From positions 1,674,001-1,738,000 of the forward strand of contig JALJCQ010000011.1 of the NCBI GenBank assembly GCA_023091665.1: DNA of 64,000 nucleotides, in the 5' to 3' direction. How positions within the stretch are numbered: position 1 is the first letter of the stretch; every line of letters starts with the position of its first letter. Below are positions 18,916 to 29,076 of the stretch, piece by piece. The position numbers and the translations under genes are program-made. The notes beneath the pieces were generated by a model. It searched no databases. It was not told the origin of the DNA and saw only the letters and a program-made list of their open reading frames with translations. The DNA is from Pythium myriotylum. Its lineage: Eukaryota > Oomycota > Peronosporomycetes > Pythiales > Pythiaceae.

Positions 18916-18931
18916 ACTGAGCTAACCCCCC
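18916..18931. repeat. Target-site duplication right of LINE copy 2
   Basis: ACTGAGCTAACCCCCC, identical to 11558-11573 inside tRNA-Trp of unit 2. Confidence 0.93.
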
Positions 18932-19265
18932 ACATTCGCTTTGCTCGACCAACTCAACATACCATCGCATACACAGCGCTTGCGTCCCAAATACGCTTGG
19001 TCCTACCACAACCCACACACGGGACCACGCACAGCGCAGTACACGACCTCGTGCGCCATAAAACGCAACAAAACGGACGTCTGATCTCGTAGATCGAAGC
19101 ACACAGTGGTGTATGTGGAGTGACGAGGGTAAGGCCTGTGTGTGGTCGTGGTTGACGGTGAGTGTGTGAGTTTGTGTTGTTTCTGTGTTTGTAGGTGTAA
19201 TGTGTAGTTTGGCGTTTTGTGTTTGTGTTGATGCCTGCGCAGGACGTGCAGCCCCTATAGCTCAG

Positions 19266-19997
19266 TTTCAAGGCGTCTGTATTGCTGCACTAGCATTTAC
19301 GACTGACTTCTAACTGCTCGCTAATCCCGTGCGGGTTCTATGTTGCTAAGGTTCGGTTGAGTCTCGTGGTTGGCTGGTCGGTTTGTGCTGAGAGGATGAA
19401 TCCTTGCGTCATGGTTCGTTGGGTTGTTGAGGTGGTTGTTCTGTTGTCGTTGAAGCTGGGTACTGGGTTAACTTGACCTTCATTTGCTGGTTTGCTGGTA
19501 TGTTGATGCTGGGTGAGTTGAGTGTTGGTTGGGTTGAAGCTGGGTTGGCTGAATGCCGGTTGGGTTGATGCTGGGTTGCTTGAATGCTGGTTGGGTTGAG
19601 GTTGGTGTCGGTGAGTGCTGGTTACCCAACGGTCTCGTGAGTGAAGGTTGGTGGCTGGGTGCCGTGAGTGTTGGTCACGGCGTGGGTTGATCAGCGGTGG
19701 GTTGATATTAGAGTCGACCAGGTGGCCGAGCTCTGGCGCGCGCTCTCCATGTGGTGAATGTCGGCTCTCCCGATGAAGCCGAAGGAAGCACGCATGGGAT
19801 GCCGACTGGTCGGCGCGGTGGCGGCAGCGTCCCGATGCCAAGCTTCTTGCGCTTGGTCTTGGCTCTCGCAGCACCCTTGGTCATGGCGACTGGGTGTGGA
19901 GAGGGTCGGGGGTGATGGGCTGGCAGCTGGGCTGGGTGCTTGGACTGGACACTTCTGGACTTGGTCACTTGAGGGGTAGCGAGCAAATTGCGAAGTG
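19266..19997 (-). mobile_element. Long non-autonomous retroelement, unit 3
   Basis: 732 bp single insertion with duplications at 19250-19265 and 19998-20013. It differs from the unit 2 long copy mainly by one fewer minisatellite repeat (block near 19501-19620). Confidence 0.84.
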
Positions 19998-19998
19998 A

Positions 19999-20070
19999 GC
20001 CCCTATAGCTCAGTGGTAGAGCACTCGCTTCGTAAGCGAAAGGTCGGTGGTTCGATCCCGCTTGGGGGCA
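19999..20070 (+). tRNA. trnT-CGU: tRNA-Thr(CGT), unit 3
   Basis: Intact copy directly downstream of the 732 bp element; terminator TTTTT follows. Confidence 0.95.
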
Positions 20071-20384
20071 ATCTTTTTGCACACCCACACAAGACACGAC
20101 CTCTCACACAACACCACCCCTCTTCCCTCCACGTCCCGCGCTGCACCTGCTACCAGACATCAGGTTGACCAGCAACCACTGTCTCGGTTCTCGTCATCGC
20201 CACACTCAATGCCATGGACTTACCACCACCGCCACCGAATACAAACCCGTATTCGAGTGTCCGCAACTTCCCCTTGACCACTCGGTATCCACAGAAGACG
20301 AATCCAACGATTTTCTAGACAGAGACAGGCATGGATATATGGATATGCAACTGGATCGATAGAACGACATACAGACAGCCGCGA

Positions 20385-20387
<3 letters not shown>

Positions 20388-20435
<48 letters not shown>
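20388..20435. repeat. (AG)24 microsatellite, unit 3
   Basis: Its positional counterpart, unit 9, has 33 repeats, so this locus changed after the block duplication. No gene in the rest of spacer 20071-21046. Confidence 0.97.
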
Positions 20436-20441
<6 letters not shown>

Positions 20442-21046
20442 AGCGCAGCGCGATACATAGGACACATTTCCCTGCGCTATCAATATACCTGGGCCTCGCT
20501 AGTGTGGCCATCCAGCATCCAGCCCACCGAATATCACACTACTGTCACACGCACACACACGAGGTGAGAGGTGACGTCGTGATGCAATATCCTATGTATG
20601 TGTCCCAAGACACCTTTGACCTTACCTCCCCCTCTGACCATGCGCCATCGCCCATCAATCAACCAGCAGCAGCATCCAGCAGGATCCAGGAATCCCACCG
20701 ACGGCTGGGGTGAAACACGCTGCGTGTTGACGCATGAATGCAAAGAGTCTAGGCGTTGCACAGCAGCACGTAGTGCGCCATCGGCTGGCCACGGTCGATC
20801 CGAGCCGTTCCGGCTGGGTCTGCAGTCTAACTCGTTTGTTGCTTTTGCAAACAGATGCGTCGAAGACAACAGCCTATTTGGAGCAGTGGTCCGAGTTGAT
20901 AGAGATGCAAGCATGAAGAGTCGGATGGTTGATGTGCATTCTAACGCGCGTGGTGAACGGCGGCGAGCGTGGTTTGTTTTGGTGTGTTGTAGGTGTAGGG
21001 TTTCGTTGGTGGGCGGGAATGCAGTGTGTGGGGTGCGTAGATCGGA

Positions 21047-21127
21047 GACAGCTTGGCCGAGTGGTTAAGGCGCTAGCCTGCTAAGTTAGTGGGGCAACCC
21101 GCGTGAGTTCGAATCTCACAGCTGTCG
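21047..21127 (+). tRNA. trnS-GCU: tRNA-Ser(GCT), unit 3
   Basis: Intact, GCT anticodon, long variable arm. Confidence 0.97.
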
Positions 21128-21280
21128 TCTTTTTCCCAGCCTCCCACTCCGACCTCGGCTCTGTCTCCTCAATTCCTCTTGCACTGGTCGTGATTCGCAC
21201 AGAACCTTTTTGTGCCCAAGTGGTTCTCGATGCGTATACCAACGCAAGCACCTAAGGCAGGCGTGCTCCTGTGAAGCCTA

Positions 21281-21305
21281 GGAACCACTTCGGTGGTCAT
21301 CCGCA

Positions 21306-21336
<31 letters not shown>

Positions 21337-21386
21337 GGCCCCTGCGCAAGGATGACACGCATAAATCGAGAAGTATCGCACTTTTT
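21281..21386 (+). ncRNA. U6: U6 snRNA, unit 3
   Basis: Intact core and T-run end. The U6-Trp spacer of units 3 and 4 carries GGTGACGG instead of GGTGAAGG, a private marker for these two. Confidence 0.96.
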
Positions 21387-21630
21387 CCACCCATGTCTTT
21401 GGACTCTACATTACTCGACAGACATCCGACACCACCCCCACCAACACACGAAGTCTCGTCCCACGCATCCACGGCGCTCACATGCATTCCTTCTCTGGAT
21501 GACGCTGGGAAGTCTGGGTACCCGTATGATGGGGAAACGACGCAATGGTAGCGGTGACGGTAGTGGTGGCCGCGAGGGGTGTCCAGGCTGTGTTCTGGAG
21601 GTGATAGAAGGATGGAAAAGGAGTAAAATT

Positions 21631-21702
21631 TGAGGGATGAGGGGATCGAACCCCCGACCGCTGGGACTGGAATCCAGCGCTCTACCACTGAGCTAACCCC
21701 CC
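21631..21702 (-). tRNA. trnW-CCA: tRNA-Trp(CCA), unit 3
   Basis: Intact and without a LINE; its 5' flank begins ACATTCGC, the empty-site sequence. Confidence 0.87.
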
Positions 21703-22036
21703 ACATTCGCTTTGCTCGACCAACTCAACATACCATCGCATACACAGCGCTTGCGTCCCAAATACGCTTGGTCCTACCACAACCCACACACGGGACCACG
21801 CACAGCGCAGTACACGACCTCGTGCGCCATAAAACGCAACAAAACGGACGTCTGATCTCGTAGATCGAAGCACACAGTGGTGTATGTGGAGTGACGAGGG
21901 TAAGGCCTGTGTGTGGTCGTGGTTGACGGTGAGTGTGTGAGTTTGTGTTGTTTCTGTGTTTGTAGGTGTAATGTGTAGTTTGGCGTTTTGTGTTTGTGTT
22001 GATGCCTGCGCAGGACGTGCAGCCCCTATAGCTCAG

Positions 22037-22270
22037 TTTCAAGGCGTCTGTATTGCTGCACTAGCATTTACGACTGACTTCTAACTGCTCGCTAATCCCG
22101 TGCGGGTTCTATGTTGCTAAGGTTCGGTTGAGTCTCGTGGTTGGCTGGTCGGTTTGTGCTGAGAGGATGAATCCTTGCGTCATGGTTCGTTGGGTTGTTG
22201 AGGTGGTTGTTCTGTTGTCGTTGAAGCTGGGTACTGGGTTAACTTGACCTTCATTTGCTGGTTTGCTGGT
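22037..22270 (-). mobile_element. Short non-autonomous retroelement, unit 4
   Basis: 234 bp, duplications at 22021-22036 and 22271-22286. It has the GGTTCTATG variant otherwise seen in long copies, which suggests exchange between long and short forms. Confidence 0.87.
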
Positions 22271-22271
22271 A

Positions 22272-22343
22272 GCCCCTATAGCTCAGTGGTAGAGCACTCG
22301 CTTCGTAAGCGAAAGGTCGGTGGTTCGATCCCGCTTGGGGGCA
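22272..22343 (+). tRNA. trnT-CGU: tRNA-Thr(CGT), unit 4
   Basis: Intact copy; 2273 bp from the unit 3 gene. Confidence 0.95.
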
Positions 22344-22657
22344 ATCTTTTTGCACACCCACACAAGACACGACCTCTCACACAACACCACCCCTCTTCCC
22401 TCCACGTCCCGCGCTGCACCTGCTACCAGACATCAGGTTGACCAGCAACCACTGTCTCGGTTCTCGTCATCGCCACACTCAATGCCATGGACTTACCACC
22501 ACCGCCACCGAATACAAACCCGTATTCGAGTGTCCGCAACTTCCCCTTGACCACTCGGTATCCACAGAAGACGAATCCAACGATTTTCTAGACAGAGACA
22601 GGCATGGATATATGGATATGCAACTGGATCGATAGAACGACATACAGACAGCCGCGA

Positions 22658-22660
<3 letters not shown>

Positions 22661-22706
<46 letters not shown>
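22661..22706. repeat. (AG)23 microsatellite, unit 4
   Basis: Same length as in unit 10, its counterpart in the second higher-order block. No gene in the rest of spacer 22344-23317. Confidence 0.97.
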
Positions 22707-22712
<6 letters not shown>

Positions 22713-23317
22713 AGCGCAGCGCGATACATAGGACACATTTCCCTGCGCTATCAATATACCTGGGCCTCGCTAGTGTGGCCATCCAGCATCCAGCCCACCG
22801 AATATCACACTACTGTCACACGCACACACACGAGGTGAGAGGTGACGTCGTGATGCAATATCCTATGTATGTGTCCCAAGACACCTTTGACCTTACCTCC
22901 CCCTCTGACCATGCGCCATCGCCCATCAATCAACCAGCAGCAGCATCCAGCAGGATCCAGGAATCCCACCGACGGCTGGGGTGAAACACGCTGCGTGTTG
23001 ACGCATGAATGCAAAGAGTCTAGGCGTTGCACAGCAGCACGTAGTGCGCCATCGGCTGGCCACGGTCGATCCGAGCCGTTCCGGCTGGGTCTGCAGTCTA
23101 ACTCGTTTGTTGCTTTTGCAAACAGATGCGTCGAAGACAACAGCCTATTTGGAGCAGTGGTCCGAGTTGATAGAGATGCAAGCATGAAGAGTCGGATGGT
23201 TGATGTGCATTCTAACGCGCGTGGTGAACGGCGGCGAGCGTGGTTTGTTTTGGTGTGTTGTAGGTGTAGGGTTTCGTTGGTGGGCGGGAATGCAGTGTGT
23301 GGGGTGCGTAGATCGGA

Positions 23318-23398
23318 GACAGCTTGGCCGAGTGGTTAAGGCGCTAGCCTGCTAAGTTAGTGGGGCAACCCGCGTGAGTTCGAATCTCACAGCTGTCG
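23318..23398 (+). tRNA. trnS-GCU: tRNA-Ser(GCT), unit 4
   Basis: Intact, followed by a T5 terminator. Confidence 0.97.
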
Positions 23399-23551
23399 TC
23401 TTTTTCCCAGCCTCCCACTCCGACCTCGGCTCTGTCTCCTCAATTCCTCTTGCACTGGTCGTGATTCGCACAGAACCTTTTTGTGCCCAAGTGGTTCTCG
23501 ATGCGTATACCAACGCAAGCACCTAAGGCAGGCGTGCTCCTGTGAAGCCTA

Positions 23552-23576
23552 GGAACCACTTCGGTGGTCATCCGCA

Positions 23577-23607
<31 letters not shown>

Positions 23608-23657
23608 GGCCCCTGCGCAAGGATGACACGCATAAATCGAGAAGTATCGCACTTTTT
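23552..23657 (+). ncRNA. U6: U6 snRNA, unit 4
   Basis: Intact ACAGAGA, AGC and terminal T run. Confidence 0.96.
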
Positions 23658-23901
23658 CCACCCATGTCTTTGGACTCTACATTACTCGACAGACATCCGA
23701 CACCACCCCCACCAACACACGAAGTCTCGTCCCACGCATCCACGGCGCTCACATGCATTCCTTCTCTGGATGACGCTGGGAAGTCTGGGTACCCGTATGA
23801 TGGGGAAACGACGCAATGGTAGCGGTGACGGTAGTGGTGGCCGCGAGGGGTGTCCAGGCTGTGTTCTGGAGGTGATAGAAGGATGGAAAAGGAGTAAAAT
23901 T

Positions 23902-23973
23902 TGAGGGATGAGGGGATCGAACCCCCGACCGCTGGGACTGGAATCCAGCGCTCTACCACTGAGCTAACCCCCC
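23902..23973 (-). tRNA. trnW-CCA: tRNA-Trp(CCA), unit 4
   Basis: Intact empty-site copy. Confidence 0.87.
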
Positions 23974-24307
23974 ACATTCGCTTTGCTCGACCAACTCAAC
24001 ATACCATCGCATACACAGCGCTTGCGTCCCAAATACGCTTGGTCCTACCACAACCCACACACGGGACCACGCACAGCGCAGTACACGACCTCGTGCGCCA
24101 TAAAACGCAACAAAACGGACGTCTGATCTCGTAGATCGAAGCACACAGTGGTGTATGTGGAGTGACGAGGGTAAGGCCTGTGTGTGGTCGTGGTTGACGG
24201 TGAGTGTGTGAGTTTGTGTTGTTTCTGTGTTTGTAGGTGTAATGTGTAGTTTGGCGTTTTGTGTTTGTGCTGATGCCTGCGCAGGACGTGCAGCCCCTAT
24301 AGCTCAG

Positions 24308-24541
24308 TTTCAAGGCGTCTGTATTGCTGCACTAGCATTTACGACTGACTTCTAACTGCTCGCTAATCCCGTGCGGGTTTTATGTTGCTAAGGTTCGGTT
24401 GAGTCTCGTGGTTGGCTGGTCGGTTTGTGCTGAGAGGATGAATCCTTGCGTCATGGTTCGTTGGGTTGTTGAGGTGGTTGTTCTGTTGTCGTTGAAGCTG
24501 GGTACTGGGTTAACTTGACCTTCATTTGCTGGTTTGCTGGT
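24308..24541 (-). mobile_element. Short non-autonomous retroelement, unit 5
   Basis: 234 bp with duplications at 24292-24307 and 24542-24557; GGTTTTATG variant. Confidence 0.87.
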
Positions 24542-24542
24542 A

Positions 24543-24614
24543 GCCCCTATAGCTCAGTGGTAGAGCACTCGCTTCGTAAGCGAAAGGTCGGTGGTTCGAT
24601 CCCGCTTGGGGGCA
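24543..24614 (+). tRNA. trnT-CGU: tRNA-Thr(CGT), unit 5
   Basis: Intact copy; 2271 bp from the unit 4 gene. Confidence 0.95.
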
Positions 24615-24928
24615 ATCTTTTTGCACACCCACACAAGACACGACCTCTCACACAACACCACCCCTCTTCCCTCCACGTCCCGCGCTGCACCTGCTACCAG
24701 ACATCAGGTTGACCAGCAACCACTGTCTCGGTTCTCGTCATCGCCACACTCAATGCCATGGACTTACCACCACCGCCACCGAATACAAACCCGTATTCGA
24801 GTGTCCGCAACTTCCCCTTGACCACTCGGTATCCACAGAAGACGAATCCAACGATTTTCTAGACAGAGACAGGCATGGATATATGGATATGCAACTGGAT
24901 CGATAGAACGACATACAGACAGCCGCGA

Positions 24929-24931
<3 letters not shown>

Positions 24932-24997
<66 letters not shown>
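24932..24997. repeat. (AG)33 microsatellite, unit 5
   Basis: Perfect run. The remaining spacer (24615-25608) holds nothing recognised. Confidence 0.97.
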
Positions 24998-25003
<6 letters not shown>

Positions 25004-25608
25004 AGCGCAGCGCGATACATAGGACACATTTCCCTGCGCTATCAATATACCTGGGCCTCGCTAGTGTGGCCATCCAGCATCCAGCCCACCGAATATCACA
25101 CTACTGTCACACGCACACACACGAGGTGAGAGGTGACGTCGTGATGCAATATCCTATGTATGTGTCCCAAGACACCTTTGACCTTACCTCCCCCTCTGAC
25201 CATGCGCCATCGCCCATCAATCAACCAGCAGCAGCATCCAGCAGGATCCAGGAATCCCACCGACGGCTGGGGTGAAACACGCTGCGTGTTGACGCATGAA
25301 TGCAAAGAGTCTAGGCGTTGCACAGCAGCACGTAGTGCGCCATCGGCTGGCCACGGTCGATCCGAGCCGTTCCGGCTGGGTCTGCAGTCTAACTCGTTTG
25401 TTGCTTTTGCAAACAGATGCGTCGAAGACAACAGCCTATTTGGAGCAGTGGTCCGAGTTGATAGAGATGCAAGCATGAAGAGTCGGATGGTTGATGTGCA
25501 TTCTAACGCGCGTGGTGAACGGCGGCGAGCGTGGTTTGTTTTGGTGTGTTGTAGGTGTAGGGTTTCGTTGGTGGGCGGGAATGCAGTGTGTGGGGTGCGT
25601 AGATCGGA

Positions 25609-25689
25609 GACAGCTTGGCCGAGTGGTTAAGGCGCTAGCCTGCTAAGTTAGTGGGGCAACCCGCGTGAGTTCGAATCTCACAGCTGTCG
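25609..25689 (+). tRNA. trnS-GCU: tRNA-Ser(GCT), unit 5
   Basis: Intact, GCT anticodon. Confidence 0.97.
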
Positions 25690-25842
25690 TCTTTTTCCCA
25701 GCCTCCCACTCCGACCTCGGCTCTGTCTCCTCAATTCCTCTTGCACTGGTCGTGATTCGCACAGAACCTTTTTGTGCCCAAGTGGTTCTCGATGCGTATA
25801 CCAACGCAAGCACCTAAGGCAGGCGTGCTCCTGTGAAGCCTA

Positions 25843-25867
25843 GGAACCACTTCGGTGGTCATCCGCA

Positions 25868-25898
<31 letters not shown>

Positions 25899-25948
25899 GG
25901 CCCCTGCGCAAGGATGACACGCATAAATCGAGAAGTATCGCACTTTTT
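25843..25948 (+). ncRNA. U6: U6 snRNA, unit 5
   Basis: Intact core; last U6 before LINE copy 3. Confidence 0.96.
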
Positions 25949-26192
25949 CCACCCATGTCTTTGGACTCTACATTACTCGACAGACATCCGACACCACCCC
26001 CACCAACACACGAAGTCTCGTCCCACGCATCCACGGCGCTCACATGCATTCCTTCTCTGGATGACGCTGGGAAGTCTGGGTACCCGTATGATGGGGAAAC
26101 GACGCAATGGTAGCGGTGAAGGTAGTGGTGGCCGCGAGGGGTGTCCAGGCTGTGTTCTGGAGGTGATAGAAGGATGGAAAAGGAGTAAAATT

Positions 26193-26264
26193 TGAGGGAT
26201 GAGGGGATCGAACCCCCGACCGCTGGGACTGGAATCCAGCGCTCTACCACTGAGCTAACCCCCC
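26193..26264 (-). tRNA. trnW-CCA: tRNA-Trp(CCA), unit 5, with LINE 3 at its 5' end
   Basis: Intact; 26249-26264 is the left target-site duplication of LINE 3. Confidence 0.87.
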
Positions 26265-26358
26265 CACTTCTCGTTTTGCCTCGTCGAGCACAAGTCGATC
26301 CAAGCAAACAGCCGAAGTAACCAGCCAACCAGCCTCCCAGCCTTCCCGTCGAACGAAG

Positions 26359-29076
26359 ATGAAGCCAGCGAACCAGATCGACTCGGCTCGCCCATCCCCC
26401 TCCGACCTCGACTTTGTGGGTGAGAACCCTCCCGCGCAGCTGCTCCGTCCCGTCTCTGCACAAGATTCGGGAAGTCTCACGCATTGTGAGCCACCATCTG
26501 GTCTGGATGGTGCCAGTAACACTGCCGACGACTCTGCGACGCCTGCGCCCGTATCTCACGTGACTTCGAAGTCAGTGAATGCGCAAGCCCCAGTCAGCTC
26601 CGGCACGACGGCTACCTCCGCGGTCGACGACGCCGACGCTCCTTCAACCGCCGACGGACCCGCCTCTACCGCCCGCATCGTGGATGTCGGTGCCGGTATG
26701 ACGGTGCTCGTGACAGGCTCCGCTCCGGTGGCGTCTGGTGTCGAGATCTCCGTTGCGCTTTCCAGTTCGACCGACTCGCCCGCGAACACTGGGACTACTG
26801 CTGTCTCCGGTGGCGACGGTGACGACGACGACTTGATGATGGCGGCGACCTCGCTCCAGCTCAGTCTCGCCTCAAGCCCCGACGAATCAACTGTTGAAGA
26901 CTCGACTACGACTGATTCGACCCCGGATCCGATTCCGGATGCTCAGCAACCGCCTGCCAGTGCGGCAGGTGCGACGCCTTCGCTTGGTGCTCTTCTACGC
27001 CGTCCAACCGAGATTCGCCGTGACAGAACTCCCGTCTCGGCGACCAGTCGTGTGGTGCTGCCTCGACCGTGTGCTGCGGATATCGAAGCGATTGACGCGC
27101 TGTACGAGAACGGTGGCGACTGGGCCTCGCTCTTCACGTCAGTTGAACAAGCGCGCCCGTACGAGCTCCCGCGCGCTCGTTACGTGATGACCATCGACAC
27201 TGGTCGCGCGTTCGAGCGTACCGGCATCAACAAGATCATGGCGTCTTTTCTCAAGGACAACGGGAACCCCGTGGTCACCGAGCAGATCAAGCTTCAAGAA
27301 CTCGGCCAGATCTCCAAGGGTCGTGGCGGAGAAATCCGCGTCAAGGTCAAGTCACGTGCTGCGTGCGAACGCCTTGCGCGTCAGGAAGTCAAGATCCTCG
27401 GTGGCAAGTACATGTTCCAAGACTTCGACGTCCTCGCCGATCGCTTCTACATCGACATCTCGAGCGTCGACAGCAACTTCGACAACGAAGGTCTTCTGCG
27501 CGCGTTCTTCGACATCGGCAGCGAGCCGATTTACGACACGTTCCGCGACGTCAACCTCGCGTCCGGAATGACGACAGCAACGTGGCGCGTCTACTTTCGA
27601 AGTGCGACGTGCCCACGAGCGCTGTGTGTGCAAGGCTTCACGTGCGACCAAGTCATCTTCGGCAACCGCATGTACCCAGCTTTGGCGCGCGACGCCGCGT
27701 TCCCGTCCCAGCGACGTGGTTTCGGTCAGGTGTCGCCACACGCTTTGGACTTGGACAAGATCAACCAGCCTACTCCGCCAGCACCAGTGCAACCGTCCGA
27801 GCCGGCTGCTCCGACTTCGTACGCAGACGCGGTGAAGAACGGTGTCTCGCAAGCGGAGTCCAAGTCGCAAGACTCTGCAAGCGTCATCTCGGTCGGTACG
27901 CACGCGGGATCGCTGTTGACGCCTCCGGGTAGTCCGCAGCCTGGAGCCAAGTCTCTGCCGCCGCCGCCACCGCCGCTCGGTCTGTCCGCGTCCAACGCAG
28001 ATCGTCCGGAAAACGGAACCAAATCGACCAAGTCCAAGGGCAAGCGCTCGCGTTACGCCGACGACTTTGCCGACATGTTACAGAAGGCGCGACCGAAGCC
28101 CGTGCAAGGCATCGCGACAAGCAACTACTTCGAAGTGTTGAACTCCATCGAGTTCGAACTCGACTGCTGCAATGCGGCGCTCAACGAGTCGAGCCTGCCG
28201 CGGTTCCAGGTCGTGCCTCGCAAGGTCAAGGGTCCCGACACGATCAAGACCAGCAAGGAGTCGAGTCACTTCTTGACCAAGCACCACACTCTGGTCATGA
28301 AGACGAAGGAACCGACGTCAATCCAAGAGATCCTCGCCGAACTCGAGACGACCGAGCCCACCGCCGACCTCCAGCTCCAGTCGAACCATATCGCTGCAGC
28401 GGACGTTCGTGCGGAATCACTTCGGAAGACTCTCCGCAACACGGCCAACCCGGACACGATCGGCCATCTTGCAGGTGGGAAGTCTCCGCTCGCGTTCAAC
28501 TCCGTGCTGCTCGGTGAGATGAGTGACCTCAGCGGCAACGTCAAGGAACTCGCACAGCTCCACATGATCAATCGTGTGTTGAGCGCGACTGATCCAAACT
28601 CGTGTACGACCTTCGCGCACAAGTGGGCTGCGCACTACGGTGAGAAGCTGCCGAAGGATCGCAATGACATCTTCAAGATGACGGGACGGTGGTATCGTGA
28701 TGAGCGGATGTCGGCGCTCTTGCGAGCCACGTGCGCGCTCTCGTTGTTCGAGTTGATGCTCATGTGCACGGCGCCGCAGATCTTCCAGAGCGACATGTGG
28801 ATCCACCGCCTCACCGGAGCTCCAGTCGGGTGGATTCCAGCACTCAACGGTCGTTTGCTCCACCCCAACGTGCTGTTGGCACTGCTGCGCTCCGACTTGG
28901 GCGCGCAGATCTTCGCCGTGTGGGAGAAGATCCAGTGGCAAGGCGAGCTTCTCGACGACCTCGAGTATCTTCGCACGTGCGGCTTGTACTTCTCCGACGA
29001 CGAAGCGGTTCTCCAGCTCACGTCTGTCAACGGTGTCGCGGCCCTAGGTGCCGGACCGCTCTGCCTCAACTGCTAA
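26359..29076 (+). CDS. LINE ORF1 protein (copy 3, complete, 905 aa)
   Basis: Opens at the first ATG, 94 bp inside the element. N-terminal variants GLDGASNTADDSATP distinguish it from type B (GPDGASATADDPATP); the C-terminus LCLNC matches copy 1. Same domain layout as copy 2. Confidence 0.88.
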   Translation: MKPANQIDSARPSPSDLDFVGENPPAQLLRPVSAQDSGSLTHCEPPSGLDGASNTADDSATPAPVSHVTSKSVNAQAPVSSGTTATSAVDDADAPSTADGPASTARIVDVGAGMTVLVTGSAPVASGVEISVALSSSTDSPANTGTTAVSGGDGDDDDLMMAATSLQLSLASSPDESTVEDSTTTDSTPDPIPDAQQPPASAAGATPSLGALLRRPTEIRRDRTPVSATSRVVLPRPCAADIEAIDALYENGGDWASLFTSVEQARPYELPRARYVMTIDTGRAFERTGINKIMASFLKDNGNPVVTEQIKLQELGQISKGRGGEIRVKVKSRAACERLARQEVKILGGKYMFQDFDVLADRFYIDISSVDSNFDNEGLLRAFFDIGSEPIYDTFRDVNLASGMTTATWRVYFRSATCPRALCVQGFTCDQVIFGNRMYPALARDAAFPSQRRGFGQVSPHALDLDKINQPTPPAPVQPSEPAAPTSYADAVKNGVSQAESKSQDSASVISVGTHAGSLLTPPGSPQPGAKSLPPPPPPLGLSASNADRPENGTKSTKSKGKRSRYADDFADMLQKARPKPVQGIATSNYFEVLNSIEFELDCCNAALNESSLPRFQVVPRKVKGPDTIKTSKESSHFLTKHHTLVMKTKEPTSIQEILAELETTEPTADLQLQSNHIAAADVRAESLRKTLRNTANPDTIGHLAGGKSPLAFNSVLLGEMSDLSGNVKELAQLHMINRVLSATDPNSCTTFAHKWAAHYGEKLPKDRNDIFKMTGRWYRDERMSALLRATCALSLFELMLMCTAPQIFQSDMWIHRLTGAPVGWIPALNGRLLHPNVLLALLRSDLGAQIFAVWEKIQWQGELLDDLEYLRTCGLYFSDDEAVLQLTSVNGVAALGAGPLCLNC

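Larger units (their letters stand above)
11574..18916 (+). mobile_element. tRNA-targeted LINE, copy 2 (type B, full length)
   Basis: Complete 7.34 kb element: 95 bp 5' UTR, ORF1, ORF2, 392 bp 3' UTR and the tail AATACAGACGCCTTGAAA. The empty tRNA-Trp has six C at its 5' end; here the run is eight, so the element starts (CC)ACTTCTCG with one or two bases of microhomology. The flanking duplication ACTGAGCTAACCCCCC is perfect. No poly(A) tail beyond AAA. Confidence 0.95.

Noticed and set aside
19338..19874. 178-codon minus-strand ORF in the long non-autonomous element
   Set aside because: Largely the translation of the minisatellite; repeat number alters its frame between copies. I kept only the 58-codon ORF as a note.
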